DNA of 64,000 bases from Lamellibrachia columna (taxonomy: Eukaryota > Annelida > Polychaeta > Sabellida > Siboglinidae): the NCBI GenBank assembly GCA_963662155.1, contig OY759261.1, forward strand, positions 35,567,022-35,631,021, written 5' to 3'. Both the position numbers and the translations under genes were made by a program. This document shows positions 1 to 12,029 of the stretch, piece by piece. The notes under the pieces were generated by a model. The model saw nothing but the letters and a program-made list of their open reading frames with translations. It was not told the origin of the DNA and did no database searches. Within the stretch, counting starts at the first letter, position 1. Every line of letters begins with the position of its first letter.

Positions 1-160
1 CCGCCACTGCGTTGACTTCAATGCCTAGCGGTGGATGGGCGGGCATTTCCATTGAAATTCCGGCAGCGGCGAGCAGTTGGCTACTAGCGGCTATCGTTTG
101 CTGCGCGGACAATAGATCGGCCCGTGCACGCTGCACTTGCTGCGCTGTAGGCGGCTCCAT
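1..160 (-). CDS. Partial gag-like ORF of an LTR retrotransposon (runs off the window)
   Basis: On the minus strand an ATG at 160-158 opens a frame that stays open to the window edge (53 codons). An in-frame TGA lies 9 bases before the ATG, so this is a true start. The protein begins MEPPTAQQVQRARADLLSA and is rich in Ala, Gln and Leu, like a helical gag N-terminus. It is more GC-rich than the surrounding DNA. The main argument is position: about 110 bases upstream is a near-perfect tRNA-Trp primer-binding site, as expected between a 5' LTR and gag. The gag identity is inferred from context; the protein itself is not recognisable to family level. Confidence 0.45.
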   Translation of the reverse strand, partial: MEPPTAQQVQRARADLLSAQQTIAASSQLLAAAGISMEMPAHPPLGIEVNAVA

Positions 161-269
161 TGTAGGTCAGCGCACGGCGTGGTTGGCTTTCTAACTGCGA
201 ATTACGACGGCAACTTCGCGTGTCAATGCTTCCTAACACCAGTATAATGGCGTATATATTGTTGCAAAC

Positions 270-287
270 ATCACGTCAGGGTCACCA
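270..287 (-). other. Primer-binding site matching tRNA-Trp 3' end
   Basis: Read on the minus strand this is TGGTGACCCTGACGTGAT. It matches the complement of the conserved 3' end of animal tRNA-Trp, including CCA, at 17 of 18 positions (one C to T). A tRNA-Trp primer is typical of the CsRn1 clade of Ty3/gypsy retrotransposons. The tRNA match is seen; clade assignment is inferred from the primer type. Confidence 0.6.
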
Positions 288-421
288 CTATAGAGGTTTG
301 TCTCACTCACTTTATACACCACACTTTGTGTTAGGATTCACATAATACCGCGTGTCTTTATTTCATCAGATCGATCAACCAACAACTCTCGTCTGCCCAT
401 GCGAGACTCTATATACTACAT
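288..421 (-). repeat. Putative 5' LTR (outer boundary unresolved)
   Basis: The sequence immediately upstream of the primer-binding site on the minus strand should be the LTR. A minus-strand TGTAGTATATAG at 421-410 could be its 5' end and an AATAAA lies at 362-357, but no second LTR is in the window, so neither end can be confirmed; the LTR may extend further. Confidence 0.3.
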
Positions 422-1825
422 AATAATCAAGGCGGCCTACAACAGAATCCTGTGCCCTGTCCAAGCTTTGTGATTCTACCTAGAAAGATTTATGTCATCC
501 AGGACGTAGATCAGATATTGTCTCATCAACAATCGCCAGTTAGATCCACCATTATGTAATGTTACGCACAGTCATCTTCTAAACTCCTCGATTTCCATCG
601 GGTTAAGGCATACCAGGTACAGTCTATGGCCACGTCCCTTGCATTCCAAAGACAGGCCTCAATGGAACAAATCCCGAGGGCCGGTACCTGGCGGTGTCAT
701 TACAATTTTACATATTTTTATCTGAAAGACCTATCCCTCTACCCCTCAGATCTCATTCACCTGGGACCAATAGTGGCTGCCGAGACAATTCTGCCACCAA
801 CAGGCCATTAGGTGTAGATTTGTTTATACCCCACCATCCATTCATCTATACTCTGCACTTTGTGAAGCGACGGAGCCAGGATATGTCCATGATAGGCTGT
901 AAATTCTATATTTTTAGAATTAAAATATGTATTTACGAATAATATACTTACCTGACTTCGTCGCTTCACCATCTTACCCTCCCTCCTGCCCAACTATAAA
1001 GAGATAACCTATAACAGGACAATCCTCGTAGCCAGTGGGAATGTGAAACAGAACTGTGAACCAATCAACAAGATACAATAGAAATGCAAATGGAAACCAC
1101 CAGGTCTCATTAATTTTGGGTAACTGTTCCGTTACGTATGCTTATTGAATGTCTGTCAATTTATTACAGACATGCGAGTGATATTCGTCAGTCAGGCCTC
1201 GAAAACATAACCCCTTTTATCGCCCTTTGAACTACACAGATGTGTGACCCACAACACCCCTAGGCCTGGACCTGGGTCTGGGCCTGGAACTTTCGATAAC
1301 AATTGTCAAAATGGTCACCATTGTCCATAACAGTTTTGTTTTGCGGGTTCCAGAAACCTTAAAGTTAATTTGACTTTGTGTCATAAGAACACGACCTGGT
1401 AACCCCCTCGCAAGCCGGCGGAACAAAGTTGTTGACAACAGCGGCACACTTGCCCCCTCCTGAGCTTATGAGGTGACAAATGTTGTCAGCTCTCACACGT
1501 AAGAAGCTGACAGATCATGTCGTGGCTGACACCAAATTCCACCAATTCGTTTGTAAAAGCAAGAAGTTGTGAACTGACTAGTTGAGGGGACGAGTCAACG
1601 TGGTTTACAGCACAATGTAAAACCACCAAATCAAATGTGGGTTTAAAATTCCAATGCGATCCCAACTATCAACGGAATGCAAAGATGGCTGTTTCGCTCC
1701 CCGAATGCCGATGTCATGGACACGGCAACCAGGCCCTTAACCAAAAGTAAAATGTTGTCAGTCTTAAAATTTATAAAAAGTGTAACCTTAAGTGCGCGAA
1801 TGGCTTCCACGAAAGCCGTTCGCGG
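422..1825. other. No gene recognised
   Basis: Moderately AT-rich sequence with only short, non-conserved open frames on both strands. No splice-flanked exon, repeat array or RNA gene was recognised. Confidence 0.5.
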
Positions 1826-2035
1826 GTATGACAGCCATTGTTGGCCCAACTGTTTGTTTTCACCGGCAATCCAATGCTGGCTGATATAATGACAGCCATT
1901 AGTGGCCCATTTGGTTTTTGCACTGGTAAGCCAATGCAAGTTGAGACAATGTTAAATGACAGCCATTATTGGCTGAATTAGTTTTTCAAAGGCAGTCCAA
2001 GTCCAGTTTAGCCATTATTGGCCCAATCAAATATT
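1826..2035. repeat. Degenerate tandem repeat, about 60-67 bp
   Basis: A unit starting TGACAGCCATT and followed by TTGGCCCA occurs at about 1829, 1890 and 1957, with a further diverged copy near 2010. Copies contain several ATTGG/CCAAT pentamers. Confidence 0.6.
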
Positions 2036-3524
2036 GCTAGCTTAGCAGCGAGGTTAGCATTATCACCTCTACAGTAGTAACAACTTTGCATTCATTTAAA
2101 CCTTAGTATTTGGCATGGTTAAAAAATAATGAAACCAAAATGTGGCACGATACCGACAAATAGGAAAATTATTATATGGTCCAATCTTCATAATAAAGGA
2201 AGAGCCAACACATGAAGGTTCGTGAAAAGGTAACTTGGAACTCTATTTTAAATATATAAACATGGAAGTAATGCTTGCAACATCATGACTTAGTCTTAAG
2301 TATATGCCTACAAACAAATATGTATAATGTGGACAAATTGGATTACAAAATTAAAATTAAAGGCTTGACACTAAAAGTAAAGGATTTACACTAAATGTAA
2401 AGCAATACAACAAATGTAAATTTAATAAATATGTCAAGTAATACAATTAGTTTTGAAAGTCATAAATTGATGTATTACTGTTTTAATAAGACAGCCTATC
2501 ATCCAGATCCAGTATTGCCTATTGGACAAAAAACAATATGAATATACTAGACTGAGTACAGTCTAATCGTTCGGGGTTTGCTTGTCGTTTGAGTTTTCTT
2601 TCAGCAACCAGGAAACTGCTGGCGATAATACATATCGATTATGTCTCTGTATCGGAGCCCGAATCCAACTTAGTTTTGATGTAAAATTCTATCACAACCT
2701 TGCTTGGCCACTATGAAGAGAGTTAACAATGGGCAACAATACAGTAGCGTCTTGGTCACTATGGCCAGACACATCAAAATGTGGATCTCATGAACCGTAA
2801 TAAAGGATGTGGAAGACACCGCTGCCTCGAACTGTTCAAGGACATTTGCCAGAACACTGCTCTTGTTCGTATTTCAAAAAAAGGCATTGATTGTCGTGAA
2901 CTTTGACGTTGATATATCAAATGTTATCACTCACTCTCGTTTGGCGGGTCACGGGAATGTTTCTTCTAATAAGAGTGCCGATGGATATACACTGAGAAAA
3001 GCATTTCCCAGCCAATGACGCACAGGGTTACAATAAATAGAGATTGGCCAAAGTATCATTATTTTCCAATGATATAAAAGTAACAAATAATATAGTCTTA
3101 TATATCGGCGGTATTCACTAATATGCCGTCGGCAACATTTGTCGAATGCCGACCACTTGCACTAAAACTAAGTTAAAACATTATATTATGAAAAGTCCAC
3201 CTCCCTCTTTTTTAATCACAAAGGTGTGGTTATAGCAGTAGTGCGGTTGTCTTGCACAAAAATTAGTATGCAGTATAATTGCATACATCCATTTGTGTGA
3301 ATTCCTACTTTAGGCAATTACTTAATGCTGGTAAGCTTGTCATTTTATTTAATGATGATGCTGTTGGCCAATGATAATGGGCTCAATATATGGATTGACT
3401 TGACGTCACATCTACGCGTACTAACATGGCCCCATCGAATGTGCTCGAAAATATTTAACAGTCATAACAAATTGTAATTAATACAGCAATATAACACTTT
3501 GTTATTTTCTTCTTATATGTTTAG
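2036..3524. other. No gene recognised; probably intron upstream of the YWTD exons
   Basis: AT-rich, no convincing exon. The first visible YWTD exon starts in phase 1, so at least one earlier coding exon must lie here unrecognised or before the window. Confidence 0.45.
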
Positions 3525-3693
3525 GTTTTGGAACGTATTTTGGGCTCGCTATTGATCCAGTAGAAGACAAGTTGTACTTCTCAAACTACCACTACAAGAA
3601 GGTTGAAGTGGTCGGGGTGGACGGCAGTGGGAGGACAACAATCACCACCTGTACAGGCTATCCGCTTGGGTTGACCATAGATCTGAAAGAGAG
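3525..3693 (+). CDS. YWTD gene exon a
   Basis: Acceptor TATATGTTTAG, donor AGAG|GTAACT. Encodes FGTYFGLAIDPVEDKLYFSN and the rest of one blade, ending at GLTIDLKE plus two bases of an Arg codon. Confidence 0.75.
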
Positions 3694-6600
3694 GTAACTT
3701 ATTTCCTGCAATTTTACAATTGTAGCTTAAACTTACAATACAGACATAGTACGCTATAAAAGTATGCAGGGCTTGGACATTGTGTACATTATGTAGCTTG
3801 TGTAATATACAACTTGTAAACGTTTAGAATGCAAATTGCAAATAATACAATTACATTTTTACAATGTGTACTCTTTACAATGTTAATACATGTACACCTA
3901 CACACTGGGCTTTTGCTAATGTAGCATGCAAACAAGTATTTACATTTTAGGTGTTATTGCGTGTTGGATAAATGTTGTAAAAGCATGTAATTACCAGAAG
4001 GTGGCAGGCAGTCTAGAACAATTCCAATATGTACTTTATGAAGAAATACTTATTCAGTGGAGCACAAATTGTTATTCTAGAATCCTGAATATACATTACG
4101 TTGTAGTTAAAGTGAAACAAAAGGCATTGTTTTGGACCTTTGCACCTAATATCATGCAAGTTGTTTACTGGGAATCTTTTCTAAAAGGGCGGATTTCTGG
4201 TCTAATGTCAGTGTGGATCGCGTGTATTTTTAACGTGGTTGAGATGTGCAGTTACAACTGTATTTGCTTTCATATTGGATTTACACGCAGCAAAAACTCT
4301 TACACTGCCATACTTTGCAGCATTCAAATGTAAACATGATTCAGCGAAGTATAGAGAGTTGTCTTTTTTGATTTCCTCTGGAAAAACAGACAGTAGTGAA
4401 GCAATGGATTCACAATTGCGGGTGGGCTGACTGGAAACCGACGCGATATGCTATACTTTGTTAGGCCTATTTTGAAGAGTCGCGTTTTGAAGTTTATATA
4501 GTTTCATCAACTAATGGGTCAAGATCCTTCAAAACATCGCCGACGGAGAACGTTAAAGCCTGAAGCAATACCGACAATCTTCCATCATATACCCCAGCCA
4601 AAGGCTTCAACACAACGCAAACACTAGATCAAGAGAACTGCCAAATTGGAACACGAGGAAGGTAGTATACAATGAATTAATGGACTATCTTGCCAACTAA
4701 GTTGATTTTAGTTACACACAACATGTCCAAACTTATTAGCAAGTGTGCGACTAAAATCGTCTACGTCTACGATCAGGTGTTTAAAGTGGGAGTTGTGGGA
4801 ACCTAGAACCTAGTCAGCACTCTTGACGTAGGATTCTGCGCAAATATAGCGCTGCCCACGCAAAAAACAAGATTGTTGGTGTTCAACGATGTATATTTAA
4901 TTAACCACTCAAGTACTCTTATAGGTGCAAAGGCCCCAAAAATCCTTTTGGTTTCACTGTAAGACTTAGTAAAAAAGAAATTAGTTTCTCGACCCCGCGC
5001 ACTTCCTGTTTGGTTGCCATCTCCTTTTTTATTATTTACTTTTTGAAGAAAAAAAGATTATTTTTTAATGTTTTTCGGTTCTGCGAAGAAATTTCTGCAA
5101 AAAACTTGTCATGCGAAGTACTGTTAGAATCTTGTTATTAACTTTTTTACGCATCATAGAGGGTCTGTGACTACAGAGTCTAAAATACAAGCAATTATTT
5201 AACAAGATTTAACAAGATTGCCATCCAAGGCAAAGGCCCAGATGGCAAGTGGACAAGGAAGCCATTGGCTTATCGACAGTCCAACATTTTTATCTATGTG
5301 TAACGAGTACTTCCTGATATCCAATCTATAACGATCCTTTACTAATGTTGACCAGAGTTGTTTGATTTAAATCATGATTTAAATCACTCCAAACAAATAA
5401 AAAATCATGCATCCGTTTAAATAACGATTAACACATCACAAAGGCCAAGATATTGTTCTTCATTGCATTCTGTCGTAATTTTCATTCGGTCGTGATGCGA
5501 CTATTTATATTTTGTTATGATGATGTCGCAATGTTTCAAAGTCTCCTTCGACAGCGGGCGCCATTTTCTGTTGACTTCTTGTAATGAATATTCATTGTCA
5601 TCATCATCAAAGATGTTGCAGTTGCATTTACTGATGGTGCATAATGAAATTACATCAGTGATTCTTTCGACGTTAAACTAATTCTTGCGCTTAAACGGGG
5701 ACACTAATTAAAACTAGTGTACTACACACGATATAATATACTCTATCATAAATGTTATGAAATAATGCTTACTATGCTAATAAATATTTAGTTGATGGGT
5801 TTTACAAATTCACGTATGCGATCATGTTGCATGATCGCATACTGTATAGCCAAACTTTGAAGACCTGAGTTAATGAAATTATAAAAGTTAAACAAATTAT
5901 TTTGTTATGTTTCCTGATTGCAGTGTCACATTTTATTTTAATGTTTAATGCCCATTAACTAATCAAACAAATTCTTGCAGCATGTAGGAGTTGTTTGTTT
6001 TGTTAATATCCCACTAACTCTGTTTGATGTGCCACGTTTTTACCAACACCTTGTTTTAAATGTACCATTTTAGAATGTTGTTTTATTCACAACGTGGTGG
6101 ATCATCAACTGGTATCTGGAAGGTGAATCTGGATGGAAGTGGACACACTCAGTTTGTGTCAACAAGTGTGGGCAAGACCATATTAAGTGTGTCCATCAAC
6201 TACAACAGCAGCAGCAGCTGGTTGTGTTGGGGTAACTACTGTAAGTTGAAATCCTATCACTGACACACTAAGAATTTACAGTGGAATCTCTAGAAAATAA
6301 TTTGTTTCTTCTTCATTTAAACTTGAAGATCATTTGCTCGCAACTTATTCGCACCAATGGTGTTTTTTTTAGGTATAGTGAGTCCACGAGAGGATATCGT
6401 TTTCCATGGTTGGGATATGTTGCTTTCCTTAGCATAGTTGACCCAGTTATATAATACAAAACTGAAGTCCCACTGAAGTAGTAATTTTAGGAATAAATAA
6501 TTATGCCTGTGTGCGTGTGCACTTGTACACGAGCGTGGGTATGTGCTTGCACGTATGCCATGATAGCACAATTACCTGAATGTGCTCAAATTCAGCACCC

Positions 6601-8112
6601 TGTGTATTCATATATGTCATGATAGCACAATTAACTTCATGTGCTCAAAGTCAGCACCCTACGAACAGTGGTGTGAAAATAAACACTGTTTTGGGAAAAC
6701 CTAAACTATCTAAAACTTACCCCCTTCGTCCGTGAAACCAGTGTCACGTAGTGTCATATATTGGTGTTTTAATATAATCCATCAGCATTTTTTTACTAAG
6801 ACAAGGTGCATTAAACAAATTTAAATCACGGAAAGTTATTGTATAAGTCATATTTCTATATGTTATCAATGCATTCATTCAGGTGAATTCCTAAGCCAAT
6901 CATAGTACTGCAATTTACAAAATATTGTTTATGTAGTTAACCCATAAGCATATCTAGTGTAGCATCATATATACACTTTTAATTATATTAAGACTATCCA
7001 ACACAACAAATATTTAATTTAGGAACTGATAATGTACAAACAACAAGAAACAGTCACTTACAATTATAGTGAAACATACTTTCATTTGCAAAACCAATTT
7101 AATTATTTAACTAACCAAAGTCATATTTTGATTTGTATTCTGTATGTGTCATTTTCTAGTTGCGCACACTGCTTTACTGAGTGTCAAATGTCTTTGTTAC
7201 AGACCAGAAGAATGTACAGTGTTGTGACTACTTTGGCAACAACCCACAAGTATACAATGTCACTGGCCATCCATATGGATTAGCAGTTGGAAATGATGTT
7301 GTTTATTACTCAACAAATGATCCAACCAGGTAGTAGACTTTGTAGCTTCACTTCCCCTGTTGCATTACTTTGAATTGTCTACATTTGGAATATGCAGACT
7401 GTTAATTAATTAATGTCTTTCTACTTAGGGACAGGTAGTTATACCCCAAGTGGCTGGTCACAGCAACAATATCTAGGATCTTACAAAGGAGGGGCCAAAC
7501 TGGGAGGTTAAAGGGGAGGCCAAAGGAGGAGGTCAAAGGAGGGGCCAAAATGGGAGGTCAAAGGGAGGCCAAAATGGGAGGTGAAAGGGAGGCCAAAATG
7601 GGAGGTGAAAGGGGGAGGTCAAAGGTGGGCCAAAATAGGAGGTCAAAGGGGAGGCCAAAGGAGGGCCTAAAGTGGAGGTCAAAGGAGGAGGCCAAAGGGG
7701 AGGTCAAAGGGTAAAGCCAAAGGGGACCCCAAAATGGGAGTGCAAAATGGGAGGTCAAAGGAGGAGACAAACTTAGTCACCCAGTAGTCTACCAAGCCAC
7801 CATGTACCGCGTTAGTGGTACAACTGTTGACATACAAAACAAATAAAAAAGCCAAGGGGGCCATGGCTCCCTCCCTTAAATACACCACTGGCTCACACAG
7901 CAATAATTACATCAAATACTGTACATATAGTGTAACCAAACAAGTGGCTACTGTCTCCTGGTGACTGGTTATTGGTTTGTTTTCTTGCAGAGTTGGTTCA
8001 ATCCAACTGAAAACAGGACTCCATACCAGTCTCAACATGGGGTCTTACAGTGCCTCCTTCACCTACAGCATGGCATATCTGCACGGGGAATGCAGCGTGT
8101 CAGGACGGTCAG
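3525..8112 (+). CDS. LDL-receptor class B (YWTD) beta-propeller protein, partial, four exons
   Basis: Four plus-strand exons (3525-3693, 6074-6240, 7203-7329, 7991-8112) join with matching phases (1, 2, 1, 2, 1) to 195 codons without a stop. The protein carries repeated YWTD-type blades: KLYFSNYHYKKVEVVGVDGS, MLFYSQ with IWKVNLDGSGHTQFV, SWLCWGNY followed by a CC pair, and DVVYYST with VGSIQLKTG. This is the pattern of LDL-receptor-related extracellular beta-propellers. The gene is incomplete at the 5' end and open in phase 1 at the 3' end. No EGF or LDL-A module, signal peptide or membrane segment is seen, so the exact LRP/nidogen-like type is unknown. Introns hold a LINE tail, a hAT-like fragment and a GGAGG-rich repeat. 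The family is clear; which member is not. Confidence 0.75.
5197..5335 (-). mobile_element. 5'-truncated LINE 3' tail (tail family copy 1)
   Basis: On the minus strand this reads as the end of the CR1-like LINE at 38-39 kb: the last codons, then the conserved GATAAGCCAATGGCTTCC, the block CTTGTCCACTTGCCATCTGG and a terminal AATCTTGTTAAATC repeat. It lies within an intron of the YWTD gene. Confidence 0.7.
5353..5440 (+). mobile_element. End fragment of hAT-like MITE
   Basis: CAGAGTTGTTTGATTTAAAT and the following 30 bases match the inverted right end of the complete element at 41475-42179 with one change in the CAGGGTTG terminus. No other end was found. Confidence 0.55.
5814..5842. other. Perfect inverted repeat, 13-bp arms, 3-base loop
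   Basis: GTATGCGATCATG, TTG, then its exact reverse complement. It is in an intron of the YWTD gene. Confidence 0.8.
6074..6240 (+). CDS. YWTD gene exon b
   Basis: Acceptor ACCATTTTAG, donor ACTACT|GTAAGT. Completes the Arg codon, then MLFYSQRGG and NLDGSGHTQFV, ending in a Ser-rich stretch and WLCWGNY in phase 1. Confidence 0.75.
7203..7329 (+). CDS. YWTD gene exon c
   Basis: Acceptor TTTGTTACAG, donor ACCAG|GTAGTA. Encodes QKNVQCCDYFGNN, GHPYGLAVGNDVVYYST and NDPT; ends with two bases of an Arg codon. Confidence 0.75.
7480..7765. repeat. GGAGG(T/C)CAAAG-type tandem repeat
   Basis: Irregular tandem copies of a short G/A-rich motif such as GGGAGGTCAAAG and GGAGGCCAAA fill most of the intron between YWTD exons c and d. 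Purine-rich on the plus strand. Confidence 0.8.
7991..8112 (+). CDS. YWTD gene exon d
   Basis: Acceptor GTTTTCTTGCAG, donor GGTCAG|GTACAA. Encodes VGSIQLKTGLHTSLNMG and AYLHGECSVSGRS; the single Cys may be at the end of the propeller. Phase 1 at its end. Confidence 0.7.
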
Positions 8113-8658
8113 GTACAAGGAAGTATATTGATTATATGTTAGTTTTAATTATTTCAGTTTTCTTGCTTTATGTTTCAACTCTCCTCTTTATATTTCTGCT
8201 TGCTCTGCTCTCCAGTCAGTGAGAGGTAAACAGCATTGACTGTGGTGACACTGACTTGCACGTGTTCTCTGGCATGTCTTAGTCCAGGTATAACAGGTAA
8301 GGACGTCACACATTAAAACGTCACAGCTGATGACACTCCAGTACAAACACTAAAGGGTGACATCCACCATCTCCTGGGTTGAGATGAACTGATCACTTAG
8401 TTCAGTGGTGTCACAGACAGGATGAAGTACCAAGGTGACCAAGTCATCAGTTGACAGTGGGCAAGTGAGACGTTGACACAGTTTCTTTGGGGTAAGGACA
8501 CATACTTGTATCTTCAGATTGATGTGACAAATTCTAGCAGCATTACTTTATGATATTGAAACATCTCTTTTTCTTCCCCCTTGGACCCTTGCAGGGTGGG
8601 GCCATTGTTCTGCCCTCTAAACGAATCATCCTGAGCCATTCTGTCCCACTCTTCGCTG

Positions 8659-8960
8659 TGGGGCCCGATAGCATACAGGTTAGAAGGTCGGACTCTCAAT
8701 CGAGAGAACCTGGTTTCAAATCCCACTGCGGTCACTTCGAACCTTTGCCACAGCTGTATAAAGGAGTACCTGGCAATACAGACAGTGGTGGAAATGTGAA
8801 CGAATGGTCTTCGCGCAATTACAGCGTGGCTGAATGCTTCCCAGAGAAGTTGAGATGGCCTTGGAATGAACAGGTCTGCCAGGGGGTGAAGTGTAAAGCG
8901 CTTTGAGCGGTCCTACGGACTGGATACTGCGCTATATAAGAACGTACCTTTTATCTGGGT
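8659..8960 (+). mobile_element. tRNA-derived SINE
   Basis: The head at 8661-8730 looks like a degenerate tRNA: an A-box-like TAGCATACAGG near 8669, an anticodon-arm-like CTCTCAATCGAGAG, and a B-box-like GGTTTCAAATCC at 8712-8723. About 200 bases later the element ends AAAGCGCTTTGAGCGG ... GCGCTATATAAGAACG, a tail shared by many metazoan SINEs. The anticodon arm is most like tRNA-Glu, which is only a suggestion. Not a functional tRNA gene, since the acceptor stem does not pair. Confidence 0.75.
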
Positions 8961-9237
8961 TATTAATTAGGGCAATTTTCATTCTAATTGTGATTAATTC
9001 AGTAAAGATCCTACTATCCATTTTCATACATACCTTCAAAATCGCCTTAGCTCAAATTCCTGTAACATAGTATTGATATCAAAGTCGTGAAATGTAGCTA
9101 AATACATGTTCAACATTAGCCCAGTTATGGTTTGTTAAACAAAACAACAAGTGAGGTTTGTTTTTGTAGCTGTGTGAATGTTGCTATGTTGAACCAGGCT
9201 TCTAGTTCAAAATCATGATCCAGAGATACAGACATCA

Positions 9238-9440
9238 GCATCATTGTCACAGACTGCAATACAGACAAGTTGAAGTTCATTGTATGAGAGAAAGTGGAAG
9301 AAGTTGCTCTAGTCACACACTGCAATAAAGACAAGTTGAAGTTCATTGTATGAGAGAAAGTGGAAGAAGTTGCTCTAGTCACACACTGCAGTACAGGCAA
9401 GTAGAAGATCCTTGTATGAGAGAAAGCAGAAGTAGTTAGT
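9238..9440. repeat. 66-bp tandem repeat, about 3 copies
   Basis: The motif AGACAAGTTGAAG recurs at 9263 and 9329 and as AGGCAAGTAGAAG at 9395, with TGTATGAGAGAAAG in each unit. Confidence 0.85.
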
Positions 9441-10359
9441 TAGTAGAACATGCTGAGTGAGGGGAACTAATTAGAACTAGCAAACAGTATGTTTCAATAC
9501 TTTCAACCAAATTGCACATATTTATGTTGTTAAAGTATGTAAATAAAATATTCCATCCTAGCACATTTAATAGTTAGATAAATACATCATATGTTATAGC
9601 ATCCAGTACACAACACATTGTCAGACTTTTGTCTTAATATAGATCTTCAAAATCATTTTACCTCAAATTAATGAAATGCATTAAACACCACATTGATGTA
9701 ATCAAAGGAAATATAGGTTGGAATAAAACAAATCACTGCTAAGGTTACTCACTATTTACATTTGCATAACAAGCAGTGCAATTTATTTCTAGTTCAAATA
9801 TATTTGTGTTAACATAAAATATATTTAGCTAGTGCAATTTATTTCTAGTTGAAAAGTTGATTAATTAAATTACAATTAACTAAAAATTTTCAAATTAAAT
9901 TAACCTCATACATTTCTTATGTTAAATTAACCTCCCAAATTATTCAGTTAAATTAACAATTACTTTTAATTCAATTAATAATTAAAAAGTGTAGAAATGT
10001 TTACACATTTAAAACAATTATAAAATCGCAAGACAGAAATGTGTTTTGTAACTTTGTTAGAAAGAGATTTACTCATACAATATTTACAATACATTTCTTT
10101 CTGGGGCATTTATTAACATTTTAAAAGTTGCAGATACTTGTTAAAATTAATTATTTTATGGCAGGCTTTTGATTTAAGTTGGCTCTATAAAAGATCTCAA
10201 GCTGAAGCTATATTACTTTTCTCTACATCACCCCATTAACAGTTACATCTACACCCGAACAAAATATAGATTCATATGTCTAATGGCACCATAGATTCGC
10301 TTGGCTGCAAGATGCCAGCCCCAAATGTTTACTTTAAACAGAAATTTGCAGAAACCAAA
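9441..10359. other. AT-rich, no gene recognised
   Basis: Very AT-rich stretch with short palindromic runs such as AATTAATTAAAT-like words; nothing coding was recognised. Confidence 0.5.
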
Positions 10360-10463
10360 TCTCTCTATCTCTCTCTCTCTCTCTGTCTGTCTGTCTGTCT
10401 CTGTCTCTGTCTCTGTCTCTGTCTCTGTCTATGTCTCTGTCTCTGTCTCTGTCTCTGTCTCTG

Positions 10464-10544
<81 letters not shown>
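10360..10544. repeat. (CT)n / (CTGTCT)n compound microsatellite
   Basis: Pure CT at both ends flanks a central block of CTGT and CTGTCT repeats. The apparent long open frames on both strands are artefacts of the repeat. Confidence 0.97.
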
Positions 10545-10547
<3 letters not shown>

Positions 10548-10914
10548 TTCAATTAACAAATTAACAATTGAAATTAATACATACTTGGTGTCAAGTATAT
10601 CGCTTTAGCAGTAGAACTACAATTCAAAGTTACACAAAATAAAATATGCTCATTTTGAATCCAAATATCCTACCAAACCACAATTTCACCTAAAAAACAC
10701 AAGAAAAAGAATTAAGTAAATATACCCAACTTAAAAATATTCAGCAAGGGGAAGACCCCTTCCACACTTCCCCCTCGCAACTGCAGCTCAAGGCCCCCTG
10801 TGCTAGATTTTTATCTACCCCATCACATAATGAACATTGGTAGATCTACGCCTCTTTGTACAATGTTATTGGCAGCTTTGGAGGTGTGACTGTGTGTGTG
10901 ATGTCATGTTGCAG

Positions 10915-11054
10915 AACCAGGCAACAACTTGGAGATCACAAACAGAAGAGACATGTACCAAATATCGTGGAAGTCCCAACTCTCACAGACCGTGAAAGTC
11001 CTAGCTGTCACAGACCTTGGAAGTCCTAGCTGTCACAGACCGTGGAAATCCTAG
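10915..11054 (+). CDS. Possible terminal exon of the YWTD gene
   Basis: The acceptor GTCATGTTGCAG is followed by a frame that fits phase 1, so the final G of exon d plus AA gives Glu, then PGNNLEITNRRDMYQISWKS, a further 25 codons and TAG at 11052-11054. Part of it is made of a local short tandem repeat, which weakens the case. Needs transcript evidence; a true continuation could also lie elsewhere. Confidence 0.25.
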
Positions 11055-11115
11055 CTGTCACAGTCCATGGAAGTCCCAACTCTCAGACCGTGGAAGTCAC
11101 ACCTGTCACAGACCA
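10969..11115. repeat. Short tandem repeat, about 25-27 bp
   Basis: Five imperfect copies of a motif like CGTGGAAGTCCTAGCTGTC with CACAGAC. Confidence 0.8.
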
Positions 11116-12029
11116 AAGGACAGACGAGTAGAACATCCTCATAACACAAACGACAAGACTTGCGAAATGGTGTCAAAGACAGGTCAGAGTAAATGTCAAG
11201 TAAAAGTTGGATACTGTGTGTAATACAACACAGTAATGGCAAATACATTAGAACATACAAGTTAAATGGTATACTTGTCAAACTTCAGAATTGTTATGAT
11301 CAGATATGTTTCCAAATTCTCCATGCAGATTCAGCTAAAAACACCACATTGCCACTGGCACGGTTGCTCTCAATTTTAATTATTTTCAAAAAGCAATGTT
11401 TTACCAAATAAAAAACCACAGTAATAAAATCCACGACTTTACACATACAGACGATTATTATCTTTGTCCCTAAATATATATATTCACAGCGATCTCGCAG
11501 AGGGTACTTTTAGAGCTTTTAGAAATAACCATTAGAAGAACCGGCTGCAAGATCGCTGTTAATTATCACATTTAGTGACGAAAATATTACCTGTATGTGT
11601 GAAGTCATGGATTATATTACCGTGAAGGTTTTCTATTTGGTTAAAAGTTGCTTTTAAAATAATTAGAACTTGCAGCAACCGTGTCATTGGCACTTTATAC
11701 CGTGCCAGTTGTTTAATGGAATGCATGAGTCACTCATTAACCACAATGATGTCATATTGTTTCAGCTGAACTGCCTTGACCGTGGAAGCACAGAGATATG
11801 GCAGAGGCAACAGACACACACACTTCACAGAAGATGTCAACACAACTCAGACACGAATCACTTCCCAGATGTAAGAAGTCTACACCACTTGGTCAAAAGA
11901 CAAGAACCACTTCACCAAATCAAACAAGATGTAACATCATTTGCGAAGACAAATATATACAAATTATTATCGTTGCTCAAAAACTGATCGAGCTACTTTA
12001 GTACGAGTTCAGTAATGAGGCTCTGGTGA
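11116..12029. other. No gene recognised
   Basis: Contains a short plus-strand frame at 11798-12001 (Thr/Gln-rich) without homology I recognise. Confidence 0.4.

Noticed and set aside
3926..4333. 135-codon plus-strand frame with hydrophobic stretches
   Set aside because: It lies in an AT-rich intron of the YWTD gene, has no domain and no splice context.
8661..8735. Possible tRNA gene
   Set aside because: The A and B boxes are present but the acceptor stem does not pair and a SINE body and tail follow.
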